This document shows, piece after piece, positions 7,423 through 16,715 of a DNA stretch of 43,729 nucleotides. The stretch is from positions 1-43,729 of the forward strand of contig JAITSO010000020.1 in assembly GCA_031287735.1 (NCBI GenBank), in the 5' to 3' direction. The stretch comes from Elusimicrobiota bacterium (GTDB lineage: Bacteria > Elusimicrobiota > Endomicrobiia > Endomicrobiales > Endomicrobiaceae). The position numbers and the translations under genes were made by a program. Position 1 is the stretch's first letter. Every line of letters starts with the position of its first letter. The notes under the pieces are model-generated. The model was not told the origin of the DNA. It ran no database searches and saw only the letters and a list, made by a program, of their open reading frames with translations.

Positions 7423-9492
7423 TTATAAAGCTGCTTTTATACTTAAATTTATTCTTCCCTTTTCATCAATTTCTATAACTTTCACCTTAACACAATCGCC
7501 TTCTCTAACAGCTTCTTCAACTTTTTTAACATGACCTTTTGCAAGTTGCGAAATATGTATCAACCCTTCTTTACCCGGAATAATTTCAGCAAAGGCTCCA
7601 AATGGCATAAGCCTCGTAACTTTTCCAGTGTAAATTTTGCCTATCTCAACTTCTGCAGTTAAAGTGATAACATAATCTTTTACTAAACTTACGCTTTCAA
7701 GTGATGCTCCAGAAATAGAAACCTTCCCATTATCTTCAACATCTATTTTAACATTATTATCTTCCTGAATTTTCCTTATATTTTTCCCTCCAGGACCGAT
7801 AAGCTCTCCGATTTTGTTTGGAGGTATCATAACAACAAGCATCTTCGGAGCATAATCTGAAAGAGTTGTTTTAGGGATAGAAATTGCAGCATCCATTTTT
7901 TCTAAAATAAAAAGTCTGCCTCTTTTTGCTTGTGCTAAAGCTTTTTTCATGATTTCTTGTGAAAGACCTGAAATTTTAATATCCATTTGCAAAGCTGTAA
8001 TTCCTTTTCTAGTTCCTGCAACTTTGAAATCCATATCGCCAAGATGATCTTCCATACCCATAATATCTGTGAGAACAGCGTATTTATCGCCTTCTTTTAT
8101 AAGACCCATAGCCACACCCGCAACACTTGCTTTTAATGGAACGCCAGCATTAAACATTGCAAGCGAACCACCGCAAACAGATGCCATAGACGAAGAACCA
8201 TTTGATTCTAAAATATCAGAAACAACTCTTATTGCATATCCAAATTCTTCTTCGTTAGGCAAAACAGCTTTTAAAGCTCTTTTGGCTAAATTTCCATGAC
8301 CAATTTCCCGTCTACTTGTTCCTCTTTCTGGTTTTGGTTCACCGGTAGAAAACCCAGGAAAATTATAATGCAGCATAAATCTTTCTTTGTATTCTCCACC
8401 AAGTTCATCCATAGTTTGCATATCTCCAGTAGCACCCAAAGTGACAGTGGCTAAAGATTGCGTCTGACCTCTTGTAAAAAGAGCTGAACCATGAGAGCGC
8501 GGTAAAACATCGGTTTCAATGGTTATAGGTCTTATTTCTTCAAGATCTCGTCCGTCTGATCGTATATTTTTATTTAAAACCAAACTTCTTGCTTTTTTAT
8601 AATAAATGTCTTCTAATATTGCATCTAGTGCACTTGGAAGTTCTTCTGGATATTTTTCAAGCAATCTTGCTTTTATATCTTTTTTATATGCAGACCAAAA
8701 CGCATCTCTTTCTGATTTTTCTTTTATAACAACTCCTTCTTCTGCTTTTGATATAGCTTCTGCTTCTATGTCGGCTTTTAAAGAAGGGTTATATTGAGGT
8801 TGGCGAACTTCGATTTTATTTTTTTTAGGTAGCGTGTTTTGAAATGATGATATTTCCTGAACAGTTTCTTTTGCAAGTTGTAAGGCTGCAAGCATTTCTT
8901 CTTCAGAAAGTTCCAATGAGGCAGCTTCTACCATAGTAATAGCTTCTTCTGTTCCACTGACAATTAAATCTAAATCGCTTTTTTCCTGCTCTGATTTTGT
9001 TGGGTTTACTATCAAGTTTCCGTTAATTCGTCCTATCCTTACACAAGAAATAGGAGTTAAGAAAGGAATGTTTGAAACGGTGAGTGCTACAGAGGTTCCA
9101 AGTACAGCAGCTACGTCAGTTTCATTTTCTCCATCGTAAGACAAAACCAATGCTGAAATTTGTGTGTCATTTCTCCAATATTCAGGAAAAAGTGGTCTTA
9201 TGCTTCTGTCTATAATTCTACTTATCAAAATTTCACTGTCTTTAGGTCTGGCTTCTCTTTTAAAAAAACCTCCCGGAATTTTACCAGCAGCATAAGTTCT
9301 TTCTCTATAATCTACAGTTAAAGGCATGAAATCAATACCTTCTTTTGGTTCTTTTCCAACAACTGCTGCCACTAAAACTGAAGTTTCACCGACCGTTACC
9401 AAACAAGAACCAGCTGCTTGTTTTGCCATTTTTCCTGATTCTATAGTAAATTTTTTACCTGCTACGTCAATCTCTTTTTTAAAGTATTCCAC
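7423..9492 (-). CDS. pnp: Polyribonucleotide nucleotidyltransferase (PNPase)
   Basis: PNPase degrades RNA 3' to 5' using phosphate. Two RNase PH domains are visible, the first with PGGFFKREARPKDSEIL and ISRIIDRSIRPLFP, the second with IRSDGRDLEEIRPI and FMLHYNFPGFSTGE. They are followed by the KH domain (IPPNKIGELIGPGGKNIRKI) and a C-terminal S1 domain. At 689 residues it is full length. The start codon is GTG at 9492 with GGAGA five bases upstream; an ATG is not available in frame there. It follows rpsO, a widespread gene order that allows autoregulation. Confidence 0.98.
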   Translation of the reverse strand: MEYFKKEIDVAGKKFTIESGKMAKQAAGSCLVTVGETSVLVAAVVGKEPKEGIDFMPLTVDYRERTYAAGKIPGGFFKREARPKDSEILISRIIDRSIRPLFPEYWRNDTQISALVLSYDGENETDVAAVLGTSVALTVSNIPFLTPISCVRIGRINGNLIVNPTKSEQEKSDLDLIVSGTEEAITMVEAASLELSEEEMLAALQLAKETVQEISSFQNTLPKKNKIEVRQPQYNPSLKADIEAEAISKAEEGVVIKEKSERDAFWSAYKKDIKARLLEKYPEELPSALDAILEDIYYKKARSLVLNKNIRSDGRDLEEIRPITIETDVLPRSHGSALFTRGQTQSLATVTLGATGDMQTMDELGGEYKERFMLHYNFPGFSTGEPKPERGTSRREIGHGNLAKRALKAVLPNEEEFGYAIRVVSDILESNGSSSMASVCGGSLAMFNAGVPLKASVAGVAMGLIKEGDKYAVLTDIMGMEDHLGDMDFKVAGTRKGITALQMDIKISGLSQEIMKKALAQAKRGRLFILEKMDAAISIPKTTLSDYAPKMLVVMIPPNKIGELIGPGGKNIRKIQEDNNVKIDVEDNGKVSISGASLESVSLVKDYVITLTAEVEIGKIYTGKVTRLMPFGAFAEIIPGKEGLIHISQLAKGHVKKVEEAVREGDCVKVKVIEIDEKGRINLSIKAAL

Positions 9493-9572
9493 ATTTTCTC
9501 CATTTCCCTATAAAATACAAAAAAAACTGTGCTTTAAGCGCTAGTTATTTGGATTTTAGTTAAGAGTTAATT

Positions 9573-9833
9573 TTATTTTCTGAGATTTAATTTTCCGATA
9601 AGCGAAATATAACCGCTCTCATTGACTCTCTTTAGGTAATCCAATAATCTTCTTCTTTGCCCTATCAACTTAATAAAACCCATTTTTGAGCCAAAATCTT
9701 TAGGAAATTTTCCAAAATGTTGGGAAAGATGGTTAATTCTTGTTGTCAAAAGTGCAACTTGAATTTCAGCTGATCCTGTATCTGTAGGGTGTGTTTTGAA
9801 CTGCTCTATAACTGACTTCTTTTCAAACGCCAT
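9573..9833 (-). CDS. rpsO: Ribosomal protein S15
   Basis: This primary 16S rRNA-binding protein of the small subunit has 86 residues, with DTGSAEIQVALLTTRINHL and the basic GQRRRLLDYLK segment of S15. AAAGGAG lies just before the ATG at 9833. The upstream in-frame ATG at 9851 would overlap that ribosome site and is rejected as the start. It precedes pnp by 80 bases. Confidence 0.97.
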   Translation of the reverse strand: MAFEKKSVIEQFKTHPTDTGSAEIQVALLTTRINHLSQHFGKFPKDFGSKMGFIKLIGQRRRLLDYLKRVNESGYISLIGKLNLRK

Positions 9834-9991
9834 ACTGCATTCTCCTTTCATTACAGCTAAACATGTGCCACCATGGCTTATGTGCTTTTTGAGTATAACA
9901 AAAATTTTTGTGTATGTCTAATTCTGTATAAGTATTTTAGAAATTTGATCAGGCAAAAAACATTCATAAGTGTAAACGTTGCTAAAAGTTT

Positions 9992-10969
9992 TTACTGGCT
10001 TTGGTTGACTTTACAAAAAGCGATAAAGTTTTTTGTTACTTTGAAAATCCAAATTGCAGATAAAATATGCTCATATTTACTTTTGAGCTTAATTTTATTC
10101 ATTACTAAGTTTATGTTGTCACTGTATTTTTTTTCAGGAATAAGTATCTTTAAAATTCTATACTTTATCGCTTCGTCATATTTTGTAAATTTCTTTAAAT
10201 CTATCTTGATTTTATTTTTGGTTGCAGTAGAACATTTTTTTGCATAAATTAAAGAAAGTTTTTCTAAGTAGGCGTCTTCTCTGGCTTGAATTTGGGATAG
10301 CGAAAATATATGTTCAGCAAAAAAAGGATTTATCTTTTTAAATACAGGACTAACGGAAAGTCTGATTTTATTTCTTGTGTAAATATCTAAAAAATTTGTT
10401 TCGTCATGTAAGAATTTTAGATTATGGTTTTTAGCATAATCTTCTATTAAACTCCTTTTTATGCAAAGTAAAGGTCTGATCACAGCAAGAGTGTCAGAAA
10501 TTTTTCTTTCTTGAGGTATGCCAAGGAATGTGCCACTTCCTCTTAGAAGACGCATAATTACAGTTTCAGCATTATCGTCAGCATTGTGTGCTGTTGCAAT
10601 TTTATTGCAATGATGTTTTTTAGCGATAGCTTCAAGATTGGAATATCTTAAAATTCTGCCGGCAGTTTCTATTGAAACTTTTTCTTTTTGTGAGTAGTCT
10701 TTAACTTGTAAATTTTTAAAAACAAAAGGTATTTTTAGATTGTCTGATAATTTTTTGACACAAATGGCATCTTTGTGAGAATTTTTTCTCAAATTATGAT
10801 TGAAATTTACAATAATGCTCTCAAAACTTATCTTTTTTGAAAGCCGGCTAAATAAATGTGCCATAGACACTGAGTCAGCACCGCCTGATACTGCAAGAAC
10901 TATCTTATCGTTTTTTTTCACAAAATCATTAATCTGTATGTTTTTATAAAAAATATCCCAAGCGTTCAT
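9992..10969 (-). CDS. tilS: tRNA(Ile)-lysidine synthase
   Basis: TilS converts C34 of the CAU-anticodon tRNA-Ile to lysidine so that it reads AUA. The N-terminal PP-loop SGGADSVSM (around residue 29) and FNHNLRK, TAHNADDNAETVIMRLLRGSG and IRPLL are typical. At 325 residues it is on the short side, with a reduced C-terminal region. The start overlaps the stop of the upstream MprF-like gene as ATGA, so the two are translationally coupled. Confidence 0.95.
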   Translation of the reverse strand: MNAWDIFYKNIQINDFVKKNDKIVLAVSGGADSVSMAHLFSRLSKKISFESIIVNFNHNLRKNSHKDAICVKKLSDNLKIPFVFKNLQVKDYSQKEKVSIETAGRILRYSNLEAIAKKHHCNKIATAHNADDNAETVIMRLLRGSGTFLGIPQERKISDTLAVIRPLLCIKRSLIEDYAKNHNLKFLHDETNFLDIYTRNKIRLSVSPVFKKINPFFAEHIFSLSQIQAREDAYLEKLSLIYAKKCSTATKNKIKIDLKKFTKYDEAIKYRILKILIPEKKYSDNINLVMNKIKLKSKYEHILSAIWIFKVTKNFIAFCKVNQSQ

Positions 10970-13572
10970 TTTGAATTGTTCTTTTCTTCTATAAAAAATC
11001 TTCTGAGAAAATTTTTTCTAACTTCAAATTTATTTGGAGAAATGAGGGATATAAAGTCTTCTATAAAAGAATAATTGTATTGGTCTGGCAGAATAGCTAT
11101 ATATATGTCGCACCACAAAGGTTGGAATTCACTTTTAAATTTTCTCAGAAGATTATTATCGTAATTGAAATGTTCAGCAAACATAAAAGTTTTTGTTAAA
11201 GTTTCAAATATGGCATCTTTTGTGCTTCCATTTCCTTGTTGATTGCATGTAAAACCTAAATCAAAAAATTTGCAGTTTTTTTCTCTAGCGGCAAGAACAC
11301 TTTTAAAAATTAAGTAAGAAAAAATATCTTTCTCATGTCTTCTGTAACGCACAGCACAGCACATAGCTTCATAATTATATGCCGAGGTTAAAAAAGAGGC
11401 AAAAGCTATGATAATTCCATCTTTTTTGACTACTGCAAAATTAAAATGCTTCATATAAGAAGGATCATATTGGCTGGGAATAAAATCCATTTCAACGTAC
11501 CCAGTGTTTTGCTTCCAATCAGCATCGATATTGCTAAATAACGTGCTGTATTTGTCAAAATCACTTGGCGGCAAAATTTCATATTCAAACCCATCTTGTT
11601 CTAATTCTTTTTCAAGCAAAGAAAATTTGCGGATACTTCCCAAATCTTTATTAAAACTTTTCAAATTTATCTTAGCTTCTTGGCCTATTGTAAAAGCTTC
11701 TAAGTTTACATCGTTGTAAATTTGCAAATATTTTCTATCTACACCTAAAAAAAACGGTTTTGCAGAGGTTTTTTCAGCAAATTCTTTAAAACGCCATATA
11801 AGTTCTGGTTTTCTTTCAGGATTGCCGATTGGATCGCCCAAAGCAATAAGACTGTCTCCTGAACGGGCAAATGCTATAAAAGCGTCTTTGGTGTCACTTA
11901 CAATATATCTTTTATCTTTCAAAAGTGCCGAAAAAGCGTATGTGTATTTACATTTATAGATGATGGTTTTAATATCTTCTCTGGAAAATTTTACTTCGCG
12001 CGTTGTGATTTTCTTAAGAATCTGTTCTATTAACACTGCTAAAATAATAAATGCAAAATATAAAGCGGTTTTTAAAAAATTAGATGCTGGAACACTTAAA
12101 GGAATGTCAGATAAAAATTGACTGATATGTATCCAATAAAAAACGTCGTATCTGTTGATAAAAAAACCCACCCATAAAGATAAAGCGAAAACTCCACAAA
12201 CGGTGCTAAACCACCACATATTTAAAGAGACTGCAAAAATAGATTTTTCTCTATAAAAATATTTTTTTGACAAAATGAATAAGACAAACAGGAAAGCAAA
12301 TAAAATAAAAATTAAAATGTTAAAACTGTAATTAAACGTTACAATTATTGAAAAAGTCATTAAAAAAAGTGCTGCACTGCGAGCAGATTTTACTCTAAAT
12401 TGCAATGCTTTTGAGATAAAAAGCAATGCGATGGCTGAGGCGCTTAACAGAAAACGTGGAAAATCAAAAACCCAAGCCCAAGGCACGAAGTGAAAAGTTT
12501 TTTGCAATAAGTTTGATTGCGAAAGCGTTGATGGCGAAATGCTATAAAACATTAAAACTGTTCCATAAATAAAAGAGAGAATTGTGATAAATTGAACAGA
12601 CAAGGCAGACAATGTTTTGCCAAAAACTTTGACGGACGTTTTGGTCTTTTTTATAAATTGGCTTATCTCAAAAGCACATAAAAGCAAAAGAGCTATTGAA
12701 AGCGGGAAAAAATAAAAAATTGCTCTATATGCCAAAAGTCCACCAATAACAGCCGGATTGCTTGCAGATGATGGAAGCAGCAAAGCGATTGTTGTTTCAA
12801 AAACTCCCATCCCGCCTGGGACTTGGCTTATAATAGCTAAAAGTTGAGCTGCTAAAAATACTTTTAAAAGCATTAAATATGTAAATTCTCCAGATGGCAT
12901 AAGAATATATAAAATTACTGAAGCTATGAGCCAATCACTTACAGATAAGAAAATTTGCCAAAAAGCGATTTGTAAATTTGGAAATGAAAAGGTTTTATTA
13001 AACAAATTTATTTTTTTGAAATGTAAAGAACATAAAATTAGGTATACGGCTAAAATTAAAATAAAAAATATTCCTATAGCTTTTGTTGAAAAGTTAAAAT
13101 TTAAAACTCCATCTAATTGTGCTGGCGAAAAAGTAAAAACAAAACTACCAATAACCAAAAGACCAAGCCAAATTGTAGCAGACGAAAAAAACAAAACCTT
13201 TGTGACATCAAGCATAGAAATATTATGTATAGAATAAAGTCTGTACCTTATAGAACCGCCAAAAAGCATAGAATATCCGGTATTATTGCCTAAAGCATTA
13301 CTTATAAAACAAGAAAGCAAAATATCTGAAAACTTCATTGTGTTTTTTTGCCCAACATATCTAAATGCTACAACATCATAGCAACCTAGTAAAAAATAAT
13401 AAAAAAGTGCTAAAAATAGAGCTGCATAAATTTTAATTGAAGCTATTGACGAGAAGGCGTTTGCTATATCTTTATAATTTAAATTTTTTAATTGATTGTG
13501 AAGCAAGATAATTGCTATAACAAAAATTAGAAGGCCTAAAGGTGCTATGATAAATTTTAGATAACGTTTCAT
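10966..13572 (-). CDS. MprF-like phosphatidylglycerol lysyltransferase/flippase
   Basis: Members of this family add an amino acid to phosphatidylglycerol and flip the product. The first about 520 residues are hydrophobic, with more than ten likely membrane segments, and carry the flippase-type motif VPGGMGVFETTIALLLP. The C-terminal about 330 residues form a cytoplasmic GNAT-like DUF2156 domain (ALGDPIGNPE, FFLGVDRKYL, DPSYMKHFNFAVV, FFDLGFTCN). Total length (868) matches bifunctional MprF. The acceptor-side motifs differ from classical MprF: where YSVDLMR and LGMAPL are usual, this has YEAMCCAVRYR and LGFTCNQ. The amino acid and lipid used are therefore uncertain. It lies directly upstream of tilS. 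Confidence 0.85.
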   Translation of the reverse strand: MKRYLKFIIAPLGLLIFVIAIILLHNQLKNLNYKDIANAFSSIASIKIYAALFLALFYYFLLGCYDVVAFRYVGQKNTMKFSDILLSCFISNALGNNTGYSMLFGGSIRYRLYSIHNISMLDVTKVLFFSSATIWLGLLVIGSFVFTFSPAQLDGVLNFNFSTKAIGIFFILILAVYLILCSLHFKKINLFNKTFSFPNLQIAFWQIFLSVSDWLIASVILYILMPSGEFTYLMLLKVFLAAQLLAIISQVPGGMGVFETTIALLLPSSASNPAVIGGLLAYRAIFYFFPLSIALLLLCAFEISQFIKKTKTSVKVFGKTLSALSVQFITILSFIYGTVLMFYSISPSTLSQSNLLQKTFHFVPWAWVFDFPRFLLSASAIALLFISKALQFRVKSARSAALFLMTFSIIVTFNYSFNILIFILFAFLFVLFILSKKYFYREKSIFAVSLNMWWFSTVCGVFALSLWVGFFINRYDVFYWIHISQFLSDIPLSVPASNFLKTALYFAFIILAVLIEQILKKITTREVKFSREDIKTIIYKCKYTYAFSALLKDKRYIVSDTKDAFIAFARSGDSLIALGDPIGNPERKPELIWRFKEFAEKTSAKPFFLGVDRKYLQIYNDVNLEAFTIGQEAKINLKSFNKDLGSIRKFSLLEKELEQDGFEYEILPPSDFDKYSTLFSNIDADWKQNTGYVEMDFIPSQYDPSYMKHFNFAVVKKDGIIIAFASFLTSAYNYEAMCCAVRYRRHEKDIFSYLIFKSVLAAREKNCKFFDLGFTCNQQGNGSTKDAIFETLTKTFMFAEHFNYDNNLLRKFKSEFQPLWCDIYIAILPDQYNYSFIEDFISLISPNKFEVRKNFLRRFFIEEKNNSK

Positions 13573-13738
13573 TAAAATAACCTAAAAATAACCTAAATTT
13601 TAATTTTCTGCAGGTAAATCAGCAAAAATATGACAGAATTGTTAAATTATCAACTTATATTTAAGTATATCCTATCATTTTTTGCCGAATTGCCAAAAAG
13701 CAATGTATATTTGTGCGGGTAGCTTATTTTTATAAAAA

Positions 13739-14161
13739 TTATTTCTTTATTACTTTGCAGTCTTGAAAAACTATCCACCTGTTCTCCACTCCTTCTATTT
13801 TACCGCCATACATGCATATTCCCTCTATAGTTACCTCATCGTTCGTTGATAATTCAATTATGTCATCGGATGTTTTAAAAAAAAAGACCGGGAATGTTGT
13901 GTTGTAACTTGGTGTGTCCAAATTTAATAGACCCACTACATATTTCCCATTCCCAATTCTTTCCAATTCTTCGCGTGCGTTTACCACGAAAGCAGCCAGT
14001 CCAGAAACAGTCACTCGTTGTCCTATATAATTTTTCTCAAATCTAATACAATTTCTCTCAAATTCAGTAATAATTTCTGTAGCGTCGACTGTTTTTGCCT
14101 CTGCAAGTGCAACAGAATGCATCATAAAAAATGACATTAAAACAATTAATAATTTTTTCAC
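13739..14161 (-). CDS. Secreted OB-fold (tRNA_anti-like) protein
   Basis: This is a hypothetical exported protein of about 140 residues. Starting at GTG (14161), preceded by AAAGGA, gives a clean signal peptide (basic KK, hydrophobic LLIVLMSFFMM, then ALAEA). An ATG frame reaching 14236 would bury that signal and looks wrong. The mature part has the tRNA_anti-like OB pattern: FEKNYIGQRVTVSGLA, a central strand region, then DEVTIEGICMYGG and a final strand with FQDCKVI. The function is unknown. It follows the glycosyltransferase gene and is at the end of the run. Confidence 0.7.
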   Translation of the reverse strand: MKKLLIVLMSFFMMHSVALAEAKTVDATEIITEFERNCIRFEKNYIGQRVTVSGLAAFVVNAREELERIGNGKYVVGLLNLDTPSYNTTFPVFFFKTSDDIIELSTNDEVTIEGICMYGGKIEGVENRWIVFQDCKVIKK

Positions 14162-14238
14162 TGGTGTTTTTCCTTTTTGCAATCTAATTTTGTGTTTTTT
14201 TAAGTATTGTAGAGCCGAAACTAAAAATATTGCCATTT

Positions 14239-15333
14239 TTACATATTTTTTTGATTGAAAACATCTGAAACTTCATTAACGACATCGTAAGGCATTATGT
14301 TTTCTAGACATTTTGGGTTATTGCCATAATAACAAGGGATTTTCAAAACTGTTCTTGTAAAGTTGCAAGGCGAACAAGGCGGTGGTCTGTATAAAATTTT
14401 ACCGCGATGTGTTTGCGGACCGCTATTGCAAGCAGTGTTATTGCCGTAAAGACCTATTACTTTTATAGGCGTAGTTGCAGCTATGTGTATTGCTCCTGTG
14501 TCTACAGAAATCAATAAATCTATTTGTTCAAAAACAGATTTCAAATCTAAAAGCGTGGTTTTTCTACATAGATTGTGAATGGACAAACTCGGAAAAGTGT
14601 TTTTTGCTGCTTTGGAGTATTTGTCAAAAATTTTTGTTCCAATAAAATAGAAATCTATATCAAAATTTAAAGATAGAGTTTTAATTATTTCAAGGGTATA
14701 TTTTAATGGGTAAATTTTCTCATTGCCTTTCACTTTATCTCCACATAGGCAAAAAGCTAAAGAATATTGTTTGGTTTTTGCAAGCAAAGTATAAACTTTT
14801 TCTTTTATTTTATTTGAGGTTTTAGGTAGAACCGGCATCGCTAAATTGTAATTTTTTAAATAAGCTTTAACTATTGTTTGATAACGGACCGACATATGAA
14901 CTTTATCTGAATCTTTAGGAAGCTTTATAACTGTTGTCAAAAATTTAGCATTAGGGTTTGTTATTTTTCCGCACCACCAACTAGAAGGTCCTACAGTTTT
15001 CTTTATAGAATAAAATAAAACAGCTTTTGCCAAAAACCTTGAATGATCTAAAAAAATACATTCATCAAATTTCATTTTTCTTAATTTAAAGAAAGTTTTG
15101 ATAAACCATAAAACTTGATCTAATCTTTGCCTAAAAATGCTTTTGGAGGCCAAAAAATTAGTATAAATGCAATCATCTACAAAATTTAGGTTTTCAACGA
15201 AAGCTCTAACGCGTTCAATTGCTATCAAAACGATAAAATCTGAAGGTAAAGACTCTCTTAATAATTTTAAAGCAGCTGTAGCCATGACGTAATCTCCTAT
15301 ATTTCCATTTGTCACAATGAGTATTTTTTTCAT
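14239..15333 (-). CDS. Family 9 glycosyltransferase (heptosyltransferase-like)
   Basis: Enzymes of this family add heptose or related sugars to the lipopolysaccharide core from ADP-sugars. The N-terminus KKILIVTNGNIGDYVMATAAL is the GT9 donor/acceptor fold start. The C-terminal half has LISVDTGAIHIAATT and VIGLYGNN, the conserved nucleotide-sugar region, followed by CSPCNF and a Cys pair around CYYGNNPKC seen in many GT9 proteins. At 364 residues it is full length. It supports an outer membrane with a glycosylated lipid A core. The exact sugar cannot be told. Confidence 0.85.
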   Translation of the reverse strand: MKKILIVTNGNIGDYVMATAALKLLRESLPSDFIVLIAIERVRAFVENLNFVDDCIYTNFLASKSIFRQRLDQVLWFIKTFFKLRKMKFDECIFLDHSRFLAKAVLFYSIKKTVGPSSWWCGKITNPNAKFLTTVIKLPKDSDKVHMSVRYQTIVKAYLKNYNLAMPVLPKTSNKIKEKVYTLLAKTKQYSLAFCLCGDKVKGNEKIYPLKYTLEIIKTLSLNFDIDFYFIGTKIFDKYSKAAKNTFPSLSIHNLCRKTTLLDLKSVFEQIDLLISVDTGAIHIAATTPIKVIGLYGNNTACNSGPQTHRGKILYRPPPCSPCNFTRTVLKIPCYYGNNPKCLENIMPYDVVNEVSDVFNQKNM

Positions 15334-15353
15334 TATTTTTTAGTTTTATGTTT

Positions 15354-16646
15354 TTATTTTTCTGGTTTTTGCGTTTTTGTAATCTCTCTGTTAATAAATT
15401 TAAGTGATTTTATCCTTTCTAACACTGGAGGGTGAGAATATTCTAAAAAGATTTTGAATTTGTGAGGTGTTAAATTTGAAAGATTATCACAAGAAAGTTT
15501 TTTTAGAGCATTAATTAAACTTTCAGGTTTTCCATAAGTTTTTGCAGCGTAAGCGTCAGCTTCATTTTCATGTTTTCTTGAAAAACAATTTGATATTACA
15601 GAAAGTATAAAAGAAATTGGCGTGTACAAAAAGCCAAAGAAAATAATTCCGTTGTATATATGATGGTTTTGTGGCATAAGAAAAGCATTATAAAGCCATT
15701 CTTGATTTAAAAAAAGCGACATAATATAAAACATAAAACCCATAGATATAAAAGAAAATAACATGTTTTTCTTTATGTGATTGAGTTTGAAATGACCCAT
15801 CTCATGCGCTAAAACGCTTGTAAGTTCGTCAACAGTGTGGTTTTTAATTAAAGTATCAAATAAAACAATGCGTCTAAATTTCCCAAATCCGGTAAAAAAA
15901 GCGTTTGATTTTGTAGACCGTTTAGAACCGTCCATCTTGAATAAACCTTTCATTTTGAAATTTTCTTTTTGGGCATATTGCTCAATAGAACTTTTCAACT
16001 CTCCATCTTCAAGCGGGGTGTATTTATTGAATAAAGGCATTATGACTACCGGTGCTATGAAAATGATAAAAATTTCAAATAAAGCTATTGCTGCAAAAGC
16101 GTAAAGCCAAGCAAGTTCACCTAGAAAATAAAAAGCTGAAACTATTGCTCCAAAAATTATTGCTCCTATGATTATTGATAAAATGCAGGTTTTTATGAGG
16201 TCAAAAACAAAAACTTTGACTGTCATTTTGTTAAATCCAAATTTTTCTTCTATATAAAAAACTCTATAAAACGAAAAGGGAATTTTTAACAAACCAAAAA
16301 GTCCAAATACAATTGCTGCAAAAATTAAAGCTGATGTTAAATAACCAGTGTATAAAAGCAAATTATCAGAGACAAAACGCATAGATAAATCATTTATACA
16401 CTTAAAAGCACCTGATAAAATCAAAATTATTGTGAAAGCTAAAAAAGATGTTGAATAGACAATTGAAAATTTTGTATTGATTTTTAAGTATTTTTGTGCT
16501 TTTGCGTATTTTTCTTTGTCAAAAAGTGCATTAAATTCTTCAGGGATATCGTTTGTCATGCTTTTTAAATTAAGAAAATCCGCAATTTGTTTAACTAAAT
16601 AGGTTGAAAATAAAACAAAAATGACAAAAAAAGTTGAGATGCTCAT
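15354..16646 (-). CDS. M48-family zinc metalloprotease (Ste24/CAAX type)
   Basis: This is a membrane-embedded zinc endopeptidase of 430 residues with several hydrophobic segments. The zinc motif HEMGH (in VLAHEMGHFKLNH, around residue 280) and the later ENEADAYAAKTYG glutamate motif are both intact. The N-terminal region GLLKIPFSFYRVFYIEEKFGFN matches the CAAX prenyl-protease 1 layout. In bacteria such enzymes are thought to act in membrane protein quality control; the substrate is unknown. AAGAGGAAAATT precedes the ATG. Confidence 0.9.
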   Translation of the reverse strand: MSISTFFVIFVLFSTYLVKQIADFLNLKSMTNDIPEEFNALFDKEKYAKAQKYLKINTKFSIVYSTSFLAFTIILILSGAFKCINDLSMRFVSDNLLLYTGYLTSALIFAAIVFGLFGLLKIPFSFYRVFYIEEKFGFNKMTVKVFVFDLIKTCILSIIIGAIIFGAIVSAFYFLGELAWLYAFAAIALFEIFIIFIAPVVIMPLFNKYTPLEDGELKSSIEQYAQKENFKMKGLFKMDGSKRSTKSNAFFTGFGKFRRIVLFDTLIKNHTVDELTSVLAHEMGHFKLNHIKKNMLFSFISMGFMFYIMSLFLNQEWLYNAFLMPQNHHIYNGIIFFGFLYTPISFILSVISNCFSRKHENEADAYAAKTYGKPESLINALKKLSCDNLSNLTPHKFKIFLEYSHPPVLERIKSLKFINREITKTQKPEK

Positions 16647-16715
16647 AATTTTCCTCTTTTATTTACAAATTCGTTGCCTTATATCATGTATTTGGTTTCC
16701 ATAGTATTATAATAC

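Noticed and set aside
14162-14236. Upstream ATG extension of the OB-fold protein
   Set aside because: It would place 25 residues before a clean signal peptide; the GTG at 14161 has a good AAAGGA site.
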